Source of the DNA: Ramlibacter pallidus
GTDB lineage: Bacteria > Pseudomonadota > Gammaproteobacteria > Burkholderiales > Burkholderiaceae_C
DNA length: 64,000 nt
Direction: 5' to 3'
Assembly (NCBI RefSeq): GCF_015070875.1
Contig: NZ_JADDIV010000005.1
Span: forward strand, 1 to 64,000
Made by a program: the position numbers and the translations under genes. A model generated the notes under the pieces. The model saw only the letters and a program-made list of their open reading frames with translations. It was not told where the DNA came from and searched no databases. Positions 7,861-16,103 of the stretch are shown here, piece by piece (the first letter of the stretch is position 1; each line of letters begins with the position of its first letter).

Positions 7861-8127
7861 ATGGGTTTTCTGATTTGGTTGATCGTTGGCGGTATCGTCG
7901 GTTGGCTGGCCAGCCTGGTCATGCGCACTGACGGCCAGCAGGGCATCCTGCTGAACGTGGTGGTGGGTATCGTCGGCGCCCTGCTGGGTGGCTGGCTGAT
8001 CTCCCCGCTGGTGGGCGTGGGCACCATCAACGACGGCATCAGCATCGGTTCCGTGGTGGTTTCGCTGATCGGCGCCATCATCCTGCTGGCCATCGTGAAC
8101 CTGTTCCGCCGCGGCCGCGTCCGCTAA
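7861..8127 (+). CDS. GlsB/YeaQ/YmgE family stress membrane protein
   Basis: An 88-residue inner-membrane protein of the transglycosylase-associated family (GlsB/YeaQ/YmgE). Three hydrophobic, glycine-rich helices are visible, beginning FLIWLIVGGIVGWLASLVM and followed by the family block QQGILLNVVVGIVGA and GGWLI. The AAGGAG site sits 7 bases before the ATG. Members are often induced by envelope or general stress, but the biochemical role is unknown. A strong terminator at 8175-8201 follows. Confidence 0.93.
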   Translation: MGFLIWLIVGGIVGWLASLVMRTDGQQGILLNVVVGIVGALLGGWLISPLVGVGTINDGISIGSVVVSLIGAIILLAIVNLFRRGRVR

Positions 8128-8174
8128 GCCGGGACACAACAAGATTCCCGCGGGCGCCCGTCGCCCGCACCCTC

Positions 8175-8201
8175 GGGGCGCCGCTGGCGCCCCTTCTTTT
8201 T
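8175..8201 (+). terminator. Rho-independent terminator after GlsB-family gene
   Basis: GGGGCGCC and GGCGCCCC form an 8-bp stem with a GCT loop, followed by TTCTTTTT. Confidence 0.88.
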
Positions 8202-8333
8202 GCCCGGGCGGACCGTACCGCTCAGGAGGCAGGCCTTACCGGAAGGGAGGCGCTGCTCCGACGCCCGCTGCCGGACCGTACAGGCCAGCCGTTGGCCCGC
8301 GCCGCTCCACCATGACAGCAAGGAGCGAACGAC

Positions 8334-8678
8334 ATGTACAACACGGACTCGATGGACTTCGTGCAGGAGCGGCTGCGGCACAACACCGCCTCGGTGATCA
8401 CGCGTGAACTGCGGCTGCGGCCGGCGCCGCGCGTCAAGCGGCGCTTTGCGCTGCGGATGGCGCAGGGCGAGGCCCGCACCTTCGAGCGGGTGGACGACAG
8501 CGTCTACGTGCGCTGCACGAAGGGCAGCCTCTGGATCACGCACGACGGCGACCCGAAGGACGTGATCCTCTCGCCGCAGGAAGGCTACCGGGCGCAGCGC
8601 GAGGACGCGATGCACGTGTTCGCGCTGCAGCCCTGCGTGCTGGAGATCGAATTCGACGACGACGTCACGGAGCATTGA
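8334..8678 (+). CDS. DUF2917 domain-containing protein
   Basis: A 114-residue cytoplasmic protein. The C-terminal half has the DUF2917 pattern, with SLWITHDGDPKDVILSPQEG near residues 63-82, a cupin-like small beta fold. AAGGAG lies 9 bases before the ATG. The upstream region carries GGACCGTAC twice (8210 and 8272). DUF2917 proteins have no established function; the THDGDP block is similar to what is seen in many betaproteobacterial homologues. It converges on the dehydrogenase gene with an 11-base gap. Confidence 0.85.
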   Translation: MYNTDSMDFVQERLRHNTASVITRELRLRPAPRVKRRFALRMAQGEARTFERVDDSVYVRCTKGSLWITHDGDPKDVILSPQEGYRAQREDAMHVFALQPCVLEIEFDDDVTEH

Positions 8679-8689
8679 GCCCCGCAGGT

Positions 8690-9646
8690 TCACGCGGCCT
8701 GGCTGGGCAGGGGCTGGCCGGCGTAGAACGCCGACAGGTTGTCCAGCACGCGCTGCGCCATCGCCTCGCGCGTCTGCACCGTCGCGCTCGCGATGTGCGG
8801 CGCGAGCACGACGTTCTCCAGCGCGAAGAGCTCGGGCGGCACGTGCGGTTCGCGCTCGAACACGTCCAGTCCGGCGCCCGCGATGCGCTTTTCCTGCAGG
8901 GCGCGCACCAGGGCCGCCTCGTCGATGACGGTGCCGCGGGCGACGTTGACGAGGTAGCCCTTGGTGCCGAGGGCGTCCAGCACCTCGGCGTTCACCAGGT
9001 GGCGCGTTTCCGCGCCGCCCGCGGTGATGACGACGAGGAAGTCGCACCACCGCGCCAACTCCAACAGGGAGGGCTCGTGTGGCCACGCCACGCCTTCGAC
9101 GGCGCGGCGGCTGTGGTACCGCACCTCCATGTCGAAGCCGCCGGCACGGCGGGCGATGGTCTTGCCGATGCGGCCCAGGCCGACGATGCCCAGCTTCGCG
9201 CCGCTCACCTGGCGGCCCAGCGCAAAAGACTTCGCGGGTTGCGCCGTCCAGCTTCCGGCACGCACGTAGCGGTCGGCCTCCGGAATGCGCCGCGCGATCG
9301 CCAGCAGCAGCGCGAAAGCCTGGTCGGCCACGCAGTCGTTCAGCACGTCGGGCGTGTAGCCGACCGGGATGCCCCGGCGCTTCGCCGCGTCGAGGTCCAG
9401 CGTGTCGAGGCCGACGCCGAAGCTGGAGATGATGCGCAGCCGGGGGAGTGCGTCGATCAGCGCCGCGCTCGCGCCGGCGCCGGCGGAAGTCACCAGCGCT
9501 TCGACTTCGCCCGCGCGGGCCGCCAGGAAGGCGTCGCGTTCGGTCCCCGGCGGCGGGAGGCGATGGACCGTGTAGTTCTCATCGAGCCGGCGCTCGAGCG
9601 AGGGCAGCAGGCCGGTGGCCTGCAGGAGGACGGGACGGGCGTTCAT
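8690..9646 (-). CDS. D-2-hydroxyacid dehydrogenase (glyoxylate/hydroxypyruvate reductase-like)
   Basis: A 318-residue NAD(P)-dependent D-isomer-specific 2-hydroxyacid dehydrogenase. The Rossmann motif GLGRIGKTIA lies mid-protein, VNVARGTVIDE carries the catalytic arginine region, the catalytic Glu is in GLDVFEREP, and His is in LAPHIASAT. It resembles GhrB-like or phosphoglycerate-dehydrogenase-like enzymes that reduce glyoxylate or hydroxypyruvate. It starts two bases after the stop of the YeeE-like gene, so they are coupled. A metabolic link to sulfur transport is not obvious. Confidence 0.88.
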   Translation of the reverse strand: MNARPVLLQATGLLPSLERRLDENYTVHRLPPPGTERDAFLAARAGEVEALVTSAGAGASAALIDALPRLRIISSFGVGLDTLDLDAAKRRGIPVGYTPDVLNDCVADQAFALLLAIARRIPEADRYVRAGSWTAQPAKSFALGRQVSGAKLGIVGLGRIGKTIARRAGGFDMEVRYHSRRAVEGVAWPHEPSLLELARWCDFLVVITAGGAETRHLVNAEVLDALGTKGYLVNVARGTVIDEAALVRALQEKRIAGAGLDVFEREPHVPPELFALENVVLAPHIASATVQTREAMAQRVLDNLSAFYAGQPLPSQAA

Positions 9647-9648
9647 GT

Positions 9649-10791
9649 TCAGCGGGCGGTGGCGGCCACGGTGCCGGAGGGCAGGGCGCCGCTGCGCATC
9701 TGCCGCACCAGCGCCAGCCAGGCACCGGCGGTGATGCCGGCGGTGGCGATCAGTGCGCCGGTCGACAGCATGGCCGCGCCGGTCACGCCGTTGCCCAGCG
9801 AGCAGCCCAGCGCGGTGATGCCGCCGAAGCCCATGAGGACGGCGCCGCCGGTGTGCGCGCCGAGCTCGCCGGGCGTCTTGAAGGATTCCAGCTTGAAGTC
9901 GCCACGCAACCTGGCCGCCACGAAGGCGCCGAGCAGGGTGCCGAGCGCCACCATCACGCCGAAGGTCGCCACCGTGGCCTTGTCGGACCACAGCGTGAGC
10001 AGGTCGAGCGCGTGGCCGAGCGGCGCGGAGAACGACAGGCCCTCGGGGCGGCGCGACTGCGTGCCGAGCCAGGCGGGCTCCAGCGTCTCCGGGTGTTCCG
10101 CCAGGAAGCCGATGCGGCCGGTGAGGAAGAAGGCGGCCGCGAGCAGCAGCCCGACGGCGATGCCGCCCAGCCAGTGGGCGCGTTCGACCTGGCGGCGCAT
10201 GCGCCACGCGAAGGCGAGCACGGCGCCGGCGAGCGCCAGCGCGACCACCCAGCGCAGGGCGCCGGCCGGCAGCGACAACGTGCGGGCGATCATGGCGCCC
10301 AGGTCCTGCGGCCCGGCCAGCGTGACGCTGACGGCGTCCAGGCCGTTGGCGCGCCAGCCCGCGAACGCGCCGCGCAGCGTCATCAGCGAGACGATCGCGA
10401 TCACCACCAAGGTGGCCGCCGCCTTCAGGTTGCCGGAGCCGGCCTTTACCAGGCAGCGCTGCGGGCAGCCGCCCGCCAGGATCATCCCGTACCCGAACAG
10501 CAGGCCGCCCACCAGGTAGGACAGCCAGGGGAAGCGCTCGCTCCAGTAGATCGTGCGGCCGGCGTCGAACACGTTCGCGCTCACCATCAGCTGGATCGCG
10601 ACCGCGCCGACCGCGATGGCCAGCAGCCAGGAGACCAGCCGGCCGGGGCCCTTGAAGACGACCCAGTCGGCGATGGCGCCGCGCACGCAGAAGCGCGTGG
10701 CCTGGCCGACGGCGCCCAGCGCCATGCCGAGCACGAGCGCGCCCCAGACGACGAACTGGGTCAGGGTTTGGGGAGCGGTTTCGGGCGACAT
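9649..10791 (-). CDS. YeeE/YedE (TsuA-like) sulfur-compound transporter
   Basis: A 380-residue membrane protein of the YeeE/YedE family (sulf_transp). It has many hydrophobic helices and two conserved cysteine motifs, GGCPQRCLVKAG and GCSLGNGVTG. In characterised TsuA, cysteines in such motifs relay thiosulfate across the membrane. The ATG at 10791 is the first good start. Lying at the edge of a sox cluster, it likely imports thiosulfate or another reduced sulfur species. A paralogue at 20253-21371 flanks the other end of the sox genes. Confidence 0.88.
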   Translation of the reverse strand: MSPETAPQTLTQFVVWGALVLGMALGAVGQATRFCVRGAIADWVVFKGPGRLVSWLLAIAVGAVAIQLMVSANVFDAGRTIYWSERFPWLSYLVGGLLFGYGMILAGGCPQRCLVKAGSGNLKAAATLVVIAIVSLMTLRGAFAGWRANGLDAVSVTLAGPQDLGAMIARTLSLPAGALRWVVALALAGAVLAFAWRMRRQVERAHWLGGIAVGLLLAAAFFLTGRIGFLAEHPETLEPAWLGTQSRRPEGLSFSAPLGHALDLLTLWSDKATVATFGVMVALGTLLGAFVAARLRGDFKLESFKTPGELGAHTGGAVLMGFGGITALGCSLGNGVTGAAMLSTGALIATAGITAGAWLALVRQMRSGALPSGTVAATAR

Positions 10792-10859
10792 GCTGCTCGC
10801 GGGGGAGTGGGCGGAACCGCGAATTTTAGCTGCGCGGTCCTGCCCCTGCCCGCGGCAGG

Positions 10860-11696
10860 TCAGGGCTGGGGACCCAGCCAGTCCAGCAGGTCGGCCAGGC
10901 GCTGGCCGGTCGTGAGGTCGAAGCCTTCGATGCCCACCGTCTTCAGCACGGCCTGGTCGGCCGCGTTGTCGGTCATGGCGGCCAGCGACTTGCGGATCTC
11001 GGCGCGCTGGGGCTCCGTCACGTGCTTCGCGGCGATGAGGGGGAAGTAGGGCTGGGCGCGGCTCTTGTGCAGCACCACGCCGCCTTCCTTGACCCACTTC
11101 TTCGCGACGCCGGAATAGGAGGCGATCCCGCCCACGTCGGCGAACTTGTTGTCGATGTAGAACGCCACCGCCCCCTGCTCGCGCACGTACTGCACGTTCT
11201 CCCTGGCCAGGTCGATGCCGCGGTCTCGCAGTTCGGCCTTGCAGAACTTCGTCATGTACGCGGCGGGTTCCGGCAGCACGATGCGCTTGCCCTTGATGTC
11301 CGCGATGGTCTTCATCCCGGAAGCCTTGCCCGCGACGATCAGGCACTGGCCGTCGGGCTTGGCGCTCGCCAGGAAGTGGTAACCATAGAGCTTCACGCCG
11401 CGGGCCGGGTAGTCGCTGGGGCGCGCGATGACGAAGTCGAAGCGGTTCTGCTTCATGCCTTCCTCGAGCTGGGCGAACTCGCGCGCGAAGACGACGTTCA
11501 CCTTGCGCTTGATGCTGCGGCCGATCACGTCGGCCAGGCCCTGGTACTTGATGACGACCTGGGCGTGGTCCAGGCCGCCGGAGGTGCCCTCGCTCACGCC
11601 CATCACCAGGTCCTGCTGCGGCGGCGGCTGCTGCGCCCCGGCGGACACGGACAGCAGCAGTGCGGCGGCCAGCGCCGCCAGCTTCTTCTTCCCCAT
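10860..11696 (-). CDS. PhnD-like periplasmic substrate-binding protein
   Basis: A 278-residue exported protein of the phosphate/phosphite/phosphonate binding family (PhnD-like). The start MGKKKLAALA at 11696 gives a clean signal peptide cut near AGAQ; the longer frame upstream has none. Typical blocks are DVIGRSIKRKVNVVF, FVIARPSDYPARGV and a C-terminal region LTTGQRLADLL. Its divergent placement against the DsrE-soxR operon and next to a YeeE transporter suggests a role in sensing or binding a sulfur oxyanion rather than phosphonate; that is inference. Confidence 0.78.
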   Translation of the reverse strand: MGKKKLAALAAALLLSVSAGAQQPPPQQDLVMGVSEGTSGGLDHAQVVIKYQGLADVIGRSIKRKVNVVFAREFAQLEEGMKQNRFDFVIARPSDYPARGVKLYGYHFLASAKPDGQCLIVAGKASGMKTIADIKGKRIVLPEPAAYMTKFCKAELRDRGIDLARENVQYVREQGAVAFYIDNKFADVGGIASYSGVAKKWVKEGGVVLHKSRAQPYFPLIAAKHVTEPQRAEIRKSLAAMTDNAADQAVLKTVGIEGFDLTTGQRLADLLDWLGPQP

Positions 11697-11756
11697 GGCT
11701 TTCCCCTCGTTCTCCTTGGAACGGGTCGAGGATTCCGCTGCATCGCCACAGAAGCA

Positions 11757-11778
11757 AGTAGTGATATTCTTAAGCGAG
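11757..11778. promoter_or_regulatory. AT-rich promoter/operator between PhnD-like and DsrE-like genes
   Basis: The word GATATTCTTAAGC stands out against the GC-rich background immediately upstream of the DsrE-like gene. Read on the minus strand it begins GCTTA, as do words at 12595 and 13609 before soxH and soxC. It is a candidate site for the SoxR-like ArsR repressor encoded just downstream. Confidence 0.35.
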
Positions 11779-11788
11779 GAGACTTCCG

Positions 11789-12217
11789 ATGACACGTTTC
11801 ACCCGCCTGCTGGCCCTGTTCGCCGCCGCCTGGCTGTTCGCCGTGCCGGCCCTCGCGCAGGACCGCGTCGTGTACCACATCGACGATGCCGAGGCGCAGG
11901 CGACCAAGGGGCTGCGCAACATCCGCAACCACCTCGACGTGGCGCCGGAGACGAAGATCATCGTCGTCACGCATGCCAACGGCGTCGACTTCCTCCTGGA
12001 CGGCGCCAAGGACAAGAAGAACCCGGACATCGACTACGCCGCCCTGGTGAGCGCGCTCAAGGCGCGCGGCGTGCGCTTCGAGGTCTGCGAGATCACGTTG
12101 CGCAACCGCAACCTGAAGAAGGACCAGTTCACGATGGACGCGGAGTTCACGCCGTCCGGGGTCGCCCGCATCGGGCAGCTCCAGTCGCGCGAGCGGCACG
12201 CCTACATCAAGCCCTGA
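11789..12217 (+). CDS. Secreted DsrE-family protein
   Basis: A 142-residue protein with a signal peptide (RLLALFAAAWLFAVPALAQ) and a DsrE/DsrF-like fold. The block RVVYHIDDAEAQATKGLRNIRNHL is typical of periplasmic DsrE-like proteins found with sox genes. One cysteine (EVCEITLRNRNL) could carry sulfane sulfur as in DsrE/TusD proteins. It is followed after 11 bases by the SoxR-like gene. Likely role: sulfur carrier or sulfur-oxidation accessory protein in the periplasm. Confidence 0.8.
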   Translation: MTRFTRLLALFAAAWLFAVPALAQDRVVYHIDDAEAQATKGLRNIRNHLDVAPETKIIVVTHANGVDFLLDGAKDKKNPDIDYAALVSALKARGVRFEVCEITLRNRNLKKDQFTMDAEFTPSGVARIGQLQSRERHAYIKP

Positions 12218-12228
12218 GGAGCGAAGGC

Positions 12229-12573
12229 ATGGTCCGCAGGGCGACGGCAGCGTTGGAGCAGGACAGCACCTTCGAGACCGACGAGGTGTTCGAGGCCGCG
12301 GCGGAAGTGTTCCGCGTGATGTCGGCGCCGATGCGGCTGAAGATCATCAGCAGCCTGTGCAACGGCGAGAAGAACGTGACCCAGCTGCTGGAGGAGATTG
12401 CCACCACGCAGCCGAACATGTCGCAGCATCTCAACACGCTGTACCAGGCCGGCGTCATCGGCAAGCGGCGCGAAGGCGTCCAGATCTTCTACCGGATCAT
12501 CAACGACCGGGTCGTGACGCTGTGCCGCGCGGTCTGCACCCAGATCGCGATCGAGTCGGACCTGAAGGGCTAG
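12229..12573 (+). CDS. soxR: ArsR/SmtB-family repressor (SoxR/BigR-like)
   Basis: A 114-residue winged-helix repressor. Residues 24-90 match ArsR proteins (MSAPMRLKIISSLCNGEKNV, recognition helix region TTQPNMSQHLNTLYQAG). Cys44, at the position that in SqrR/BigR persulfide sensors is one of the paired cysteines, is present, together with Cys99 and Cys103 in the C-terminal helix. Together with its location at the head of the sox genes, this suggests derepression by reactive sulfur species. GGAG lies 9 bases before the ATG. The soxR name is a family-level call. Confidence 0.82.
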   Translation: MVRRATAALEQDSTFETDEVFEAAAEVFRVMSAPMRLKIISSLCNGEKNVTQLLEEIATTQPNMSQHLNTLYQAGVIGKRREGVQIFYRIINDRVVTLCRAVCTQIAIESDLKG

Positions 12574-12578
12574 CGTTC

Positions 12579-12601
12579 CTATAATCAGCTCCGGCTTATA
12601 G
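12579..12601. promoter_or_regulatory. CTATAA/TTATAG inverted repeat before soxH
   Basis: A 6-base inverted repeat (CTATAA and TTATAG, 11-base spacer) lies in the gap between soxR and the SoxH-like gene. The left arm contains TATAAT, a good -10 element. A repressor bound here would cover the promoter. Confidence 0.5.
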
Positions 12602-12614
12602 AGCGGGAGGTCGG

Positions 12615-13559
12615 ATGGCGCTGCGCAAGGGATGGGCCGGTTTCGTGTTCGCGCTGGCGGCGGCGCTCGCGACCGCGCAGGAGGCGCCGCGCAAGGTGGC
12701 GCCGCAGCAGGTGTCCCCTTCGGCGTGGTTCGTCCAGGGCGAGGCGGCGCTCGGGTCGCCCGCCAACCGCAACTTCATCTCCAATGCCGGCTTCGTCGTC
12801 ACGCCTGCCGGCGTCGTGGTGGTTGACGCGCTCGGCTCGCCGCAGCTGGCCCGCGAACTGCTGGCCGAGATCGCGCGGGTCACGCCGCAGCCGGTGACGC
12901 ACGTCGTCGTGACGCACTACCACGCGGACCATGTCTACGGCCTGCAGGAGTTCCGCAAGGCGGGCGCGAAGATCGTCGCCCACCGCGCCGCGCTGGAGTA
13001 CCTGAACTCCGAGACCGCGCGGCAGCGGCTGGAGGTCTCGCGGACCGACCTGGCGCCGTGGATCGACGCGCAGACGCAGCTGGTCGAGCCCGACCAGTGG
13101 ATCACCGCCGCCACCGAGCTGGTGGTGGGCGGCGTGCGCCTGCAGCTGCAGCCGGTCGGCCCGGCCCACACGCCCGAGGACCTGGTGGTGATGTTTCCGG
13201 CCGAGCGCGTGCTGTTCGCGGGCGACATGGTGTTCCGTGGCCGCATCCCCTTCGTCGGGCAGGCCGACAGCCGCCAGTGGATCGCCGCGCTCGACGCGCT
13301 GCTGAAGCTGGACCCGCGCGTGGTCGTGCCGGGACATGGCGCGCTGTCGACGTCCGCGCGGCAGGACCTGGAGCTCACGCGCGACTACCTGGCCTACCTG
13401 CGCGAGGCGATGGGCGCCGCCGCGCGCGACATGGAGCCCTTCGACGATGCCTACGCGCGCACCGACTGGTCGCGCTTCGAGCACCTGCCGCTGTTCAAGG
13501 CGGCGAACCGCATGAACGCGTACAACACCTATCTGCTCATGGAGCGGCAGGGACGCTAG
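12615..13559 (+). CDS. soxH: SoxH-like metallo-beta-lactamase-fold protein
   Basis: A 314-residue exported metallo-beta-lactamase-fold hydrolase. It has a signal peptide (GFVFALAAALATAQ), the metal-binding motif THYHADH (His101, His103, Asp105, His106), and further ligands in GPAHTPED, FAGDMVF and PGHG. It matches SoxH of sox clusters, whose exact reaction is not settled (thiol hydrolase or sulfane-related). It stands between soxR and soxC under its own AT-rich promoter region. Assignment to the fold is certain; to SoxH it rests on context and length. Confidence 0.85.
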   Translation: MALRKGWAGFVFALAAALATAQEAPRKVAPQQVSPSAWFVQGEAALGSPANRNFISNAGFVVTPAGVVVVDALGSPQLARELLAEIARVTPQPVTHVVVTHYHADHVYGLQEFRKAGAKIVAHRAALEYLNSETARQRLEVSRTDLAPWIDAQTQLVEPDQWITAATELVVGGVRLQLQPVGPAHTPEDLVVMFPAERVLFAGDMVFRGRIPFVGQADSRQWIAALDALLKLDPRVVVPGHGALSTSARQDLELTRDYLAYLREAMGAAARDMEPFDDAYARTDWSRFEHLPLFKAANRMNAYNTYLLMERQGR

Positions 13560-13602
13560 GGTATTCACCGACCCGCGCGGGGTGGCGAACCTCATCGATT
13601 AG

Positions 13603-13618
13603 CGTATGCTTATATTCG
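13603..13618. promoter_or_regulatory. AT-rich promoter/operator word before soxC
   Basis: GCGTATGCTTATATTCGC is the lowest-GC word between soxH and soxC. It contains GCTTATA as in the site at 12595-12600. It overlaps the ATG at 13606, which makes that ATG less likely to be the start of soxC. Confidence 0.4.
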
Positions 13619-13644
13619 CCCCTCCCAATGAAGAGAACGAGCGC

Positions 13645-14988
13645 GTGACACCGAATCCCCCTGCCGGCCGCCTGCGCAAGGCCCCGGAGAACTTCATCGC
13701 CGGCGCGGACGTCCGCCGGGTCTTCGCCGAGGCGAAGGAAGGCCGGCGCGATTTCCTGCGCGGCGCCTTCGCGGCGGCGGCCAGCGGCCTGGCCGCCGCC
13801 GGGGCGGCAGCCCAGCCCCAGGGCGACCCGAACATCCTCGAGCTGCCGGAACACACCCGCGGCCTCGGCCAGCCGGTGGTGACCGACGGCTACGGCAAGC
13901 CCTCGCAATACGAGCGCAACGTGCAGCGCCGGCAAAGCCCGGGCCTGACGCAGACCCGCCAGGCTTCGGTGTCGTTCGCGCCGCTGCAGTCGCTGTTCGG
14001 CATCGTCACGCCCAGCGGCCTGCACTTCGAGCGCCACCACCAGGGCTGGTGGGACGTCGACCCGGGCAAGCACCGGCTGATGGTCAACGGCCTCGTGAAG
14101 ACCCCGAAGGTCTTCACGATGGACGACCTGATGCGGCTGCCCTCCGTCTCGCGCTTCCACTTCATCGAGTGCGGCGCCAACACCGGCATGGAGTGGGGCA
14201 ACGTCGCGGTGCCCACCTGCCAGTACACGCACGGCATGCTCTCGTGCAGCGAGTTCACCGGCGTGCCGCTGATCACCGTGCTGCAGATGGCCGGCGCCGA
14301 CCTGAAGAAGGGCCGCTTCCTGCTCGCCGAGGGCGCGGACGGCTCGTCGATGACGCGCACCATCCCGATGGCGCTGATCGAATCGGGCGAGGTGCTGCTG
14401 GCCTACGGCCAGAACGGCGAGATGCTGCGGCCCGAGAACGGCTACCCGCTGCGCCTGGTGGTGCCGGGCGTGCAGGGCGTGAGCTGGGTGAAGTACCTGC
14501 GGCGGGTGGAGGTGGGCGACCAGCCCTGGGCGAGCAAGGACGAAGCGATCCATTACGTCGACCTGATGCCGGACGGCCGGCACCGCCAGTACACCAGCAT
14601 CCAGGAGTGCAAGAGCGTGGTGACCACGCCCTCGGGCGGCCAGGTGCTGCTGGACAAGGGCTTCTACAGCATCAACGGGCTGGCCTGGTCGGGCCGCGGC
14701 AAGGTCGCGAAGGTCGACGTCTCGGTCGACGGCGGGCGCAATTGGCGCAGCGCGCGCCTGCAGGACCCGGTCATGAGCAAGTGCCTCACGCGCTTCAGCC
14801 TCGACTGGGTCTGGGACGGCAAGCCCGCCATCATCCAGAGCCGCGCCACCGACGACACGGGGTACGTGCAGCCCACGCAGCGGCAGCTGCGCGGCGTGCG
14901 CGGCACCCGCTCGATCTACCACAACAACGCGATCCAGTCGTGGCTGGTGCAGGAAAGCGGCGAGGTGAAGAATGTCCAGCTCGCCTAA
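13645..14988 (+). CDS. soxC: Sulfite dehydrogenase SoxC (sulfane dehydrogenase molybdenum subunit)
   Basis: A 447-residue molybdopterin protein of the sulfite oxidase family. It carries a twin-arginine signal (RRDFLRG at residues 34-40), the molybdenum-binding cysteine in FHFIECGANTG (Cys176), and an Mo-co dimerisation domain. With SoxD it oxidises the protein-bound sulfane sulfur on SoxYZ. I prefer the GTG at 13645 because the protein then starts as other SoxC proteins do, and because the in-frame ATG at 13606 overlaps promoter-like sequence. Its last 17 bases overlap soxD. Confidence 0.95.
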   Translation: MTPNPPAGRLRKAPENFIAGADVRRVFAEAKEGRRDFLRGAFAAAASGLAAAGAAAQPQGDPNILELPEHTRGLGQPVVTDGYGKPSQYERNVQRRQSPGLTQTRQASVSFAPLQSLFGIVTPSGLHFERHHQGWWDVDPGKHRLMVNGLVKTPKVFTMDDLMRLPSVSRFHFIECGANTGMEWGNVAVPTCQYTHGMLSCSEFTGVPLITVLQMAGADLKKGRFLLAEGADGSSMTRTIPMALIESGEVLLAYGQNGEMLRPENGYPLRLVVPGVQGVSWVKYLRRVEVGDQPWASKDEAIHYVDLMPDGRHRQYTSIQECKSVVTTPSGGQVLLDKGFYSINGLAWSGRGKVAKVDVSVDGGRNWRSARLQDPVMSKCLTRFSLDWVWDGKPAIIQSRATDDTGYVQPTQRQLRGVRGTRSIYHNNAIQSWLVQESGEVKNVQLA

Positions 14989-16027
14989 GGCCCTGCTCCT
15001 GGCCGTCCTCGCCGCGACGGCCTTCGCCGCGCAGGCGCAGGGCTTCCCCGGGATCGGCCGTGCCGCGACCCCGGCGGAAGTGAAGGCCTGGGACATCGAC
15101 GTGCGCCCGGATCTCCAGGGCCTGCCCGGGGGCTCCGGCTCGGTCGCCCGGGGCCAGCAGGTCTGGGAGGGGAAGTGCGCGAGCTGCCACGGCGTGTTCG
15201 GCGAATCCAACGAAGTGTTCAACCCGCTGGTGGGGGGCACGACGGCGGACGACATCCGGACGGGTCGCGTGGCGAACCTGCAGCGCCCCGATTACCCGGG
15301 CCGGACCACGCTGATGAAGCTTTCGACGGTGTCGACGCTGTGGGACTACATCAACCGCGCGATGCCGTGGAACCAGCCGAAGTCGTTGTCGGTGGAAGAG
15401 GTGTACGCCGTCACCGCGTACATGCTGAACCTCGGCGGGATCGTCGCCGACGATTTCGTTCTGTCCGATGCCAACATGGCGCAGGTGCAGCAACGCCTTC
15501 CCAACCGCAACGGCATGACGACCGCCCACGCCCTGTGGCCAGGGCGCGACCTGCCCGGCGTGGCCGGCGCGCCGGACGTGAAGGCGGCGGCCTGCATGCG
15601 CAACTGCGCCGTCGAACCCCGGGTGGCGTCGATCCTGCCGGACTTCGCGCGCAACGCGCACGGCAACCTGGCCGACCAGAACCGGCCGGTGGGGCCGCAA
15701 CGCGGCGCGGTCACAGCCACGGCCGCCGCCACGCCGCGGGCCCAGGCCGGCGCCGCCGCGGCAGCGGCCCGCGCGTCTGCGAAAATCCCGGCCGACCTCC
15801 TGCAGAAGAACACCTGCACCGCCTGCCACGCGCAGGACGCGAAGCTGGTGGGACCGAGCTGGAGCGACGTGGCGCGAAAGCACGCCGGGAAGGCGGAGTA
15901 CCTGGCCGGCAAGATCCGCGCTGGCGGCGCGGGCGTCTGGGGCAGCATCCCGATGCCGCCGCAGGCGATCAGCGCGGAGGATGCCGGGCGCATCGCCGGA
16001 TGGCTGGCCTCCGGCGCCGCGCCCTGA
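14972..16027 (+). CDS. soxD: Diheme cytochrome c SoxD
   Basis: A 351-residue exported c-type cytochrome subunit of sulfane dehydrogenase. It has a signal peptide ending near AFAAQAQ, a first heme site CASCH (Cys69-His73) and a second CTACH (Cys282-His286). An Ala-rich linker (residues 247-270) separates the two heme domains. It overlaps soxC by 17 bases, so the two are coupled. Known role: accepts electrons from SoxC and passes them to the respiratory chain. Confidence 0.94.
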   Translation: MSSSPKALLLAVLAATAFAAQAQGFPGIGRAATPAEVKAWDIDVRPDLQGLPGGSGSVARGQQVWEGKCASCHGVFGESNEVFNPLVGGTTADDIRTGRVANLQRPDYPGRTTLMKLSTVSTLWDYINRAMPWNQPKSLSVEEVYAVTAYMLNLGGIVADDFVLSDANMAQVQQRLPNRNGMTTAHALWPGRDLPGVAGAPDVKAAACMRNCAVEPRVASILPDFARNAHGNLADQNRPVGPQRGAVTATAAATPRAQAGAAAAAARASAKIPADLLQKNTCTACHAQDAKLVGPSWSDVARKHAGKAEYLAGKIRAGGAGVWGSIPMPPQAISAEDAGRIAGWLASGAAP

Positions 16028-16063
16028 GGCGCAGGGAATTTCCGTATCGGCGCAACGGCCCGG

Positions 16064-16092
16064 CTGAACTAGTATTTGTTTGAATATTTCCT
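16064..16092. promoter_or_regulatory. AT-rich promoter region before soxY
   Basis: The segment with TAGTATTTGTTTGAATATTTCC is markedly AT-rich. It lies between soxD and soxY and ends just before the GGAG ribosome site, so soxYZAX probably has its own promoter here, perhaps under SoxR control. Confidence 0.4.
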
Positions 16093-16103
16093 GGAGAGCA
16101 GCA

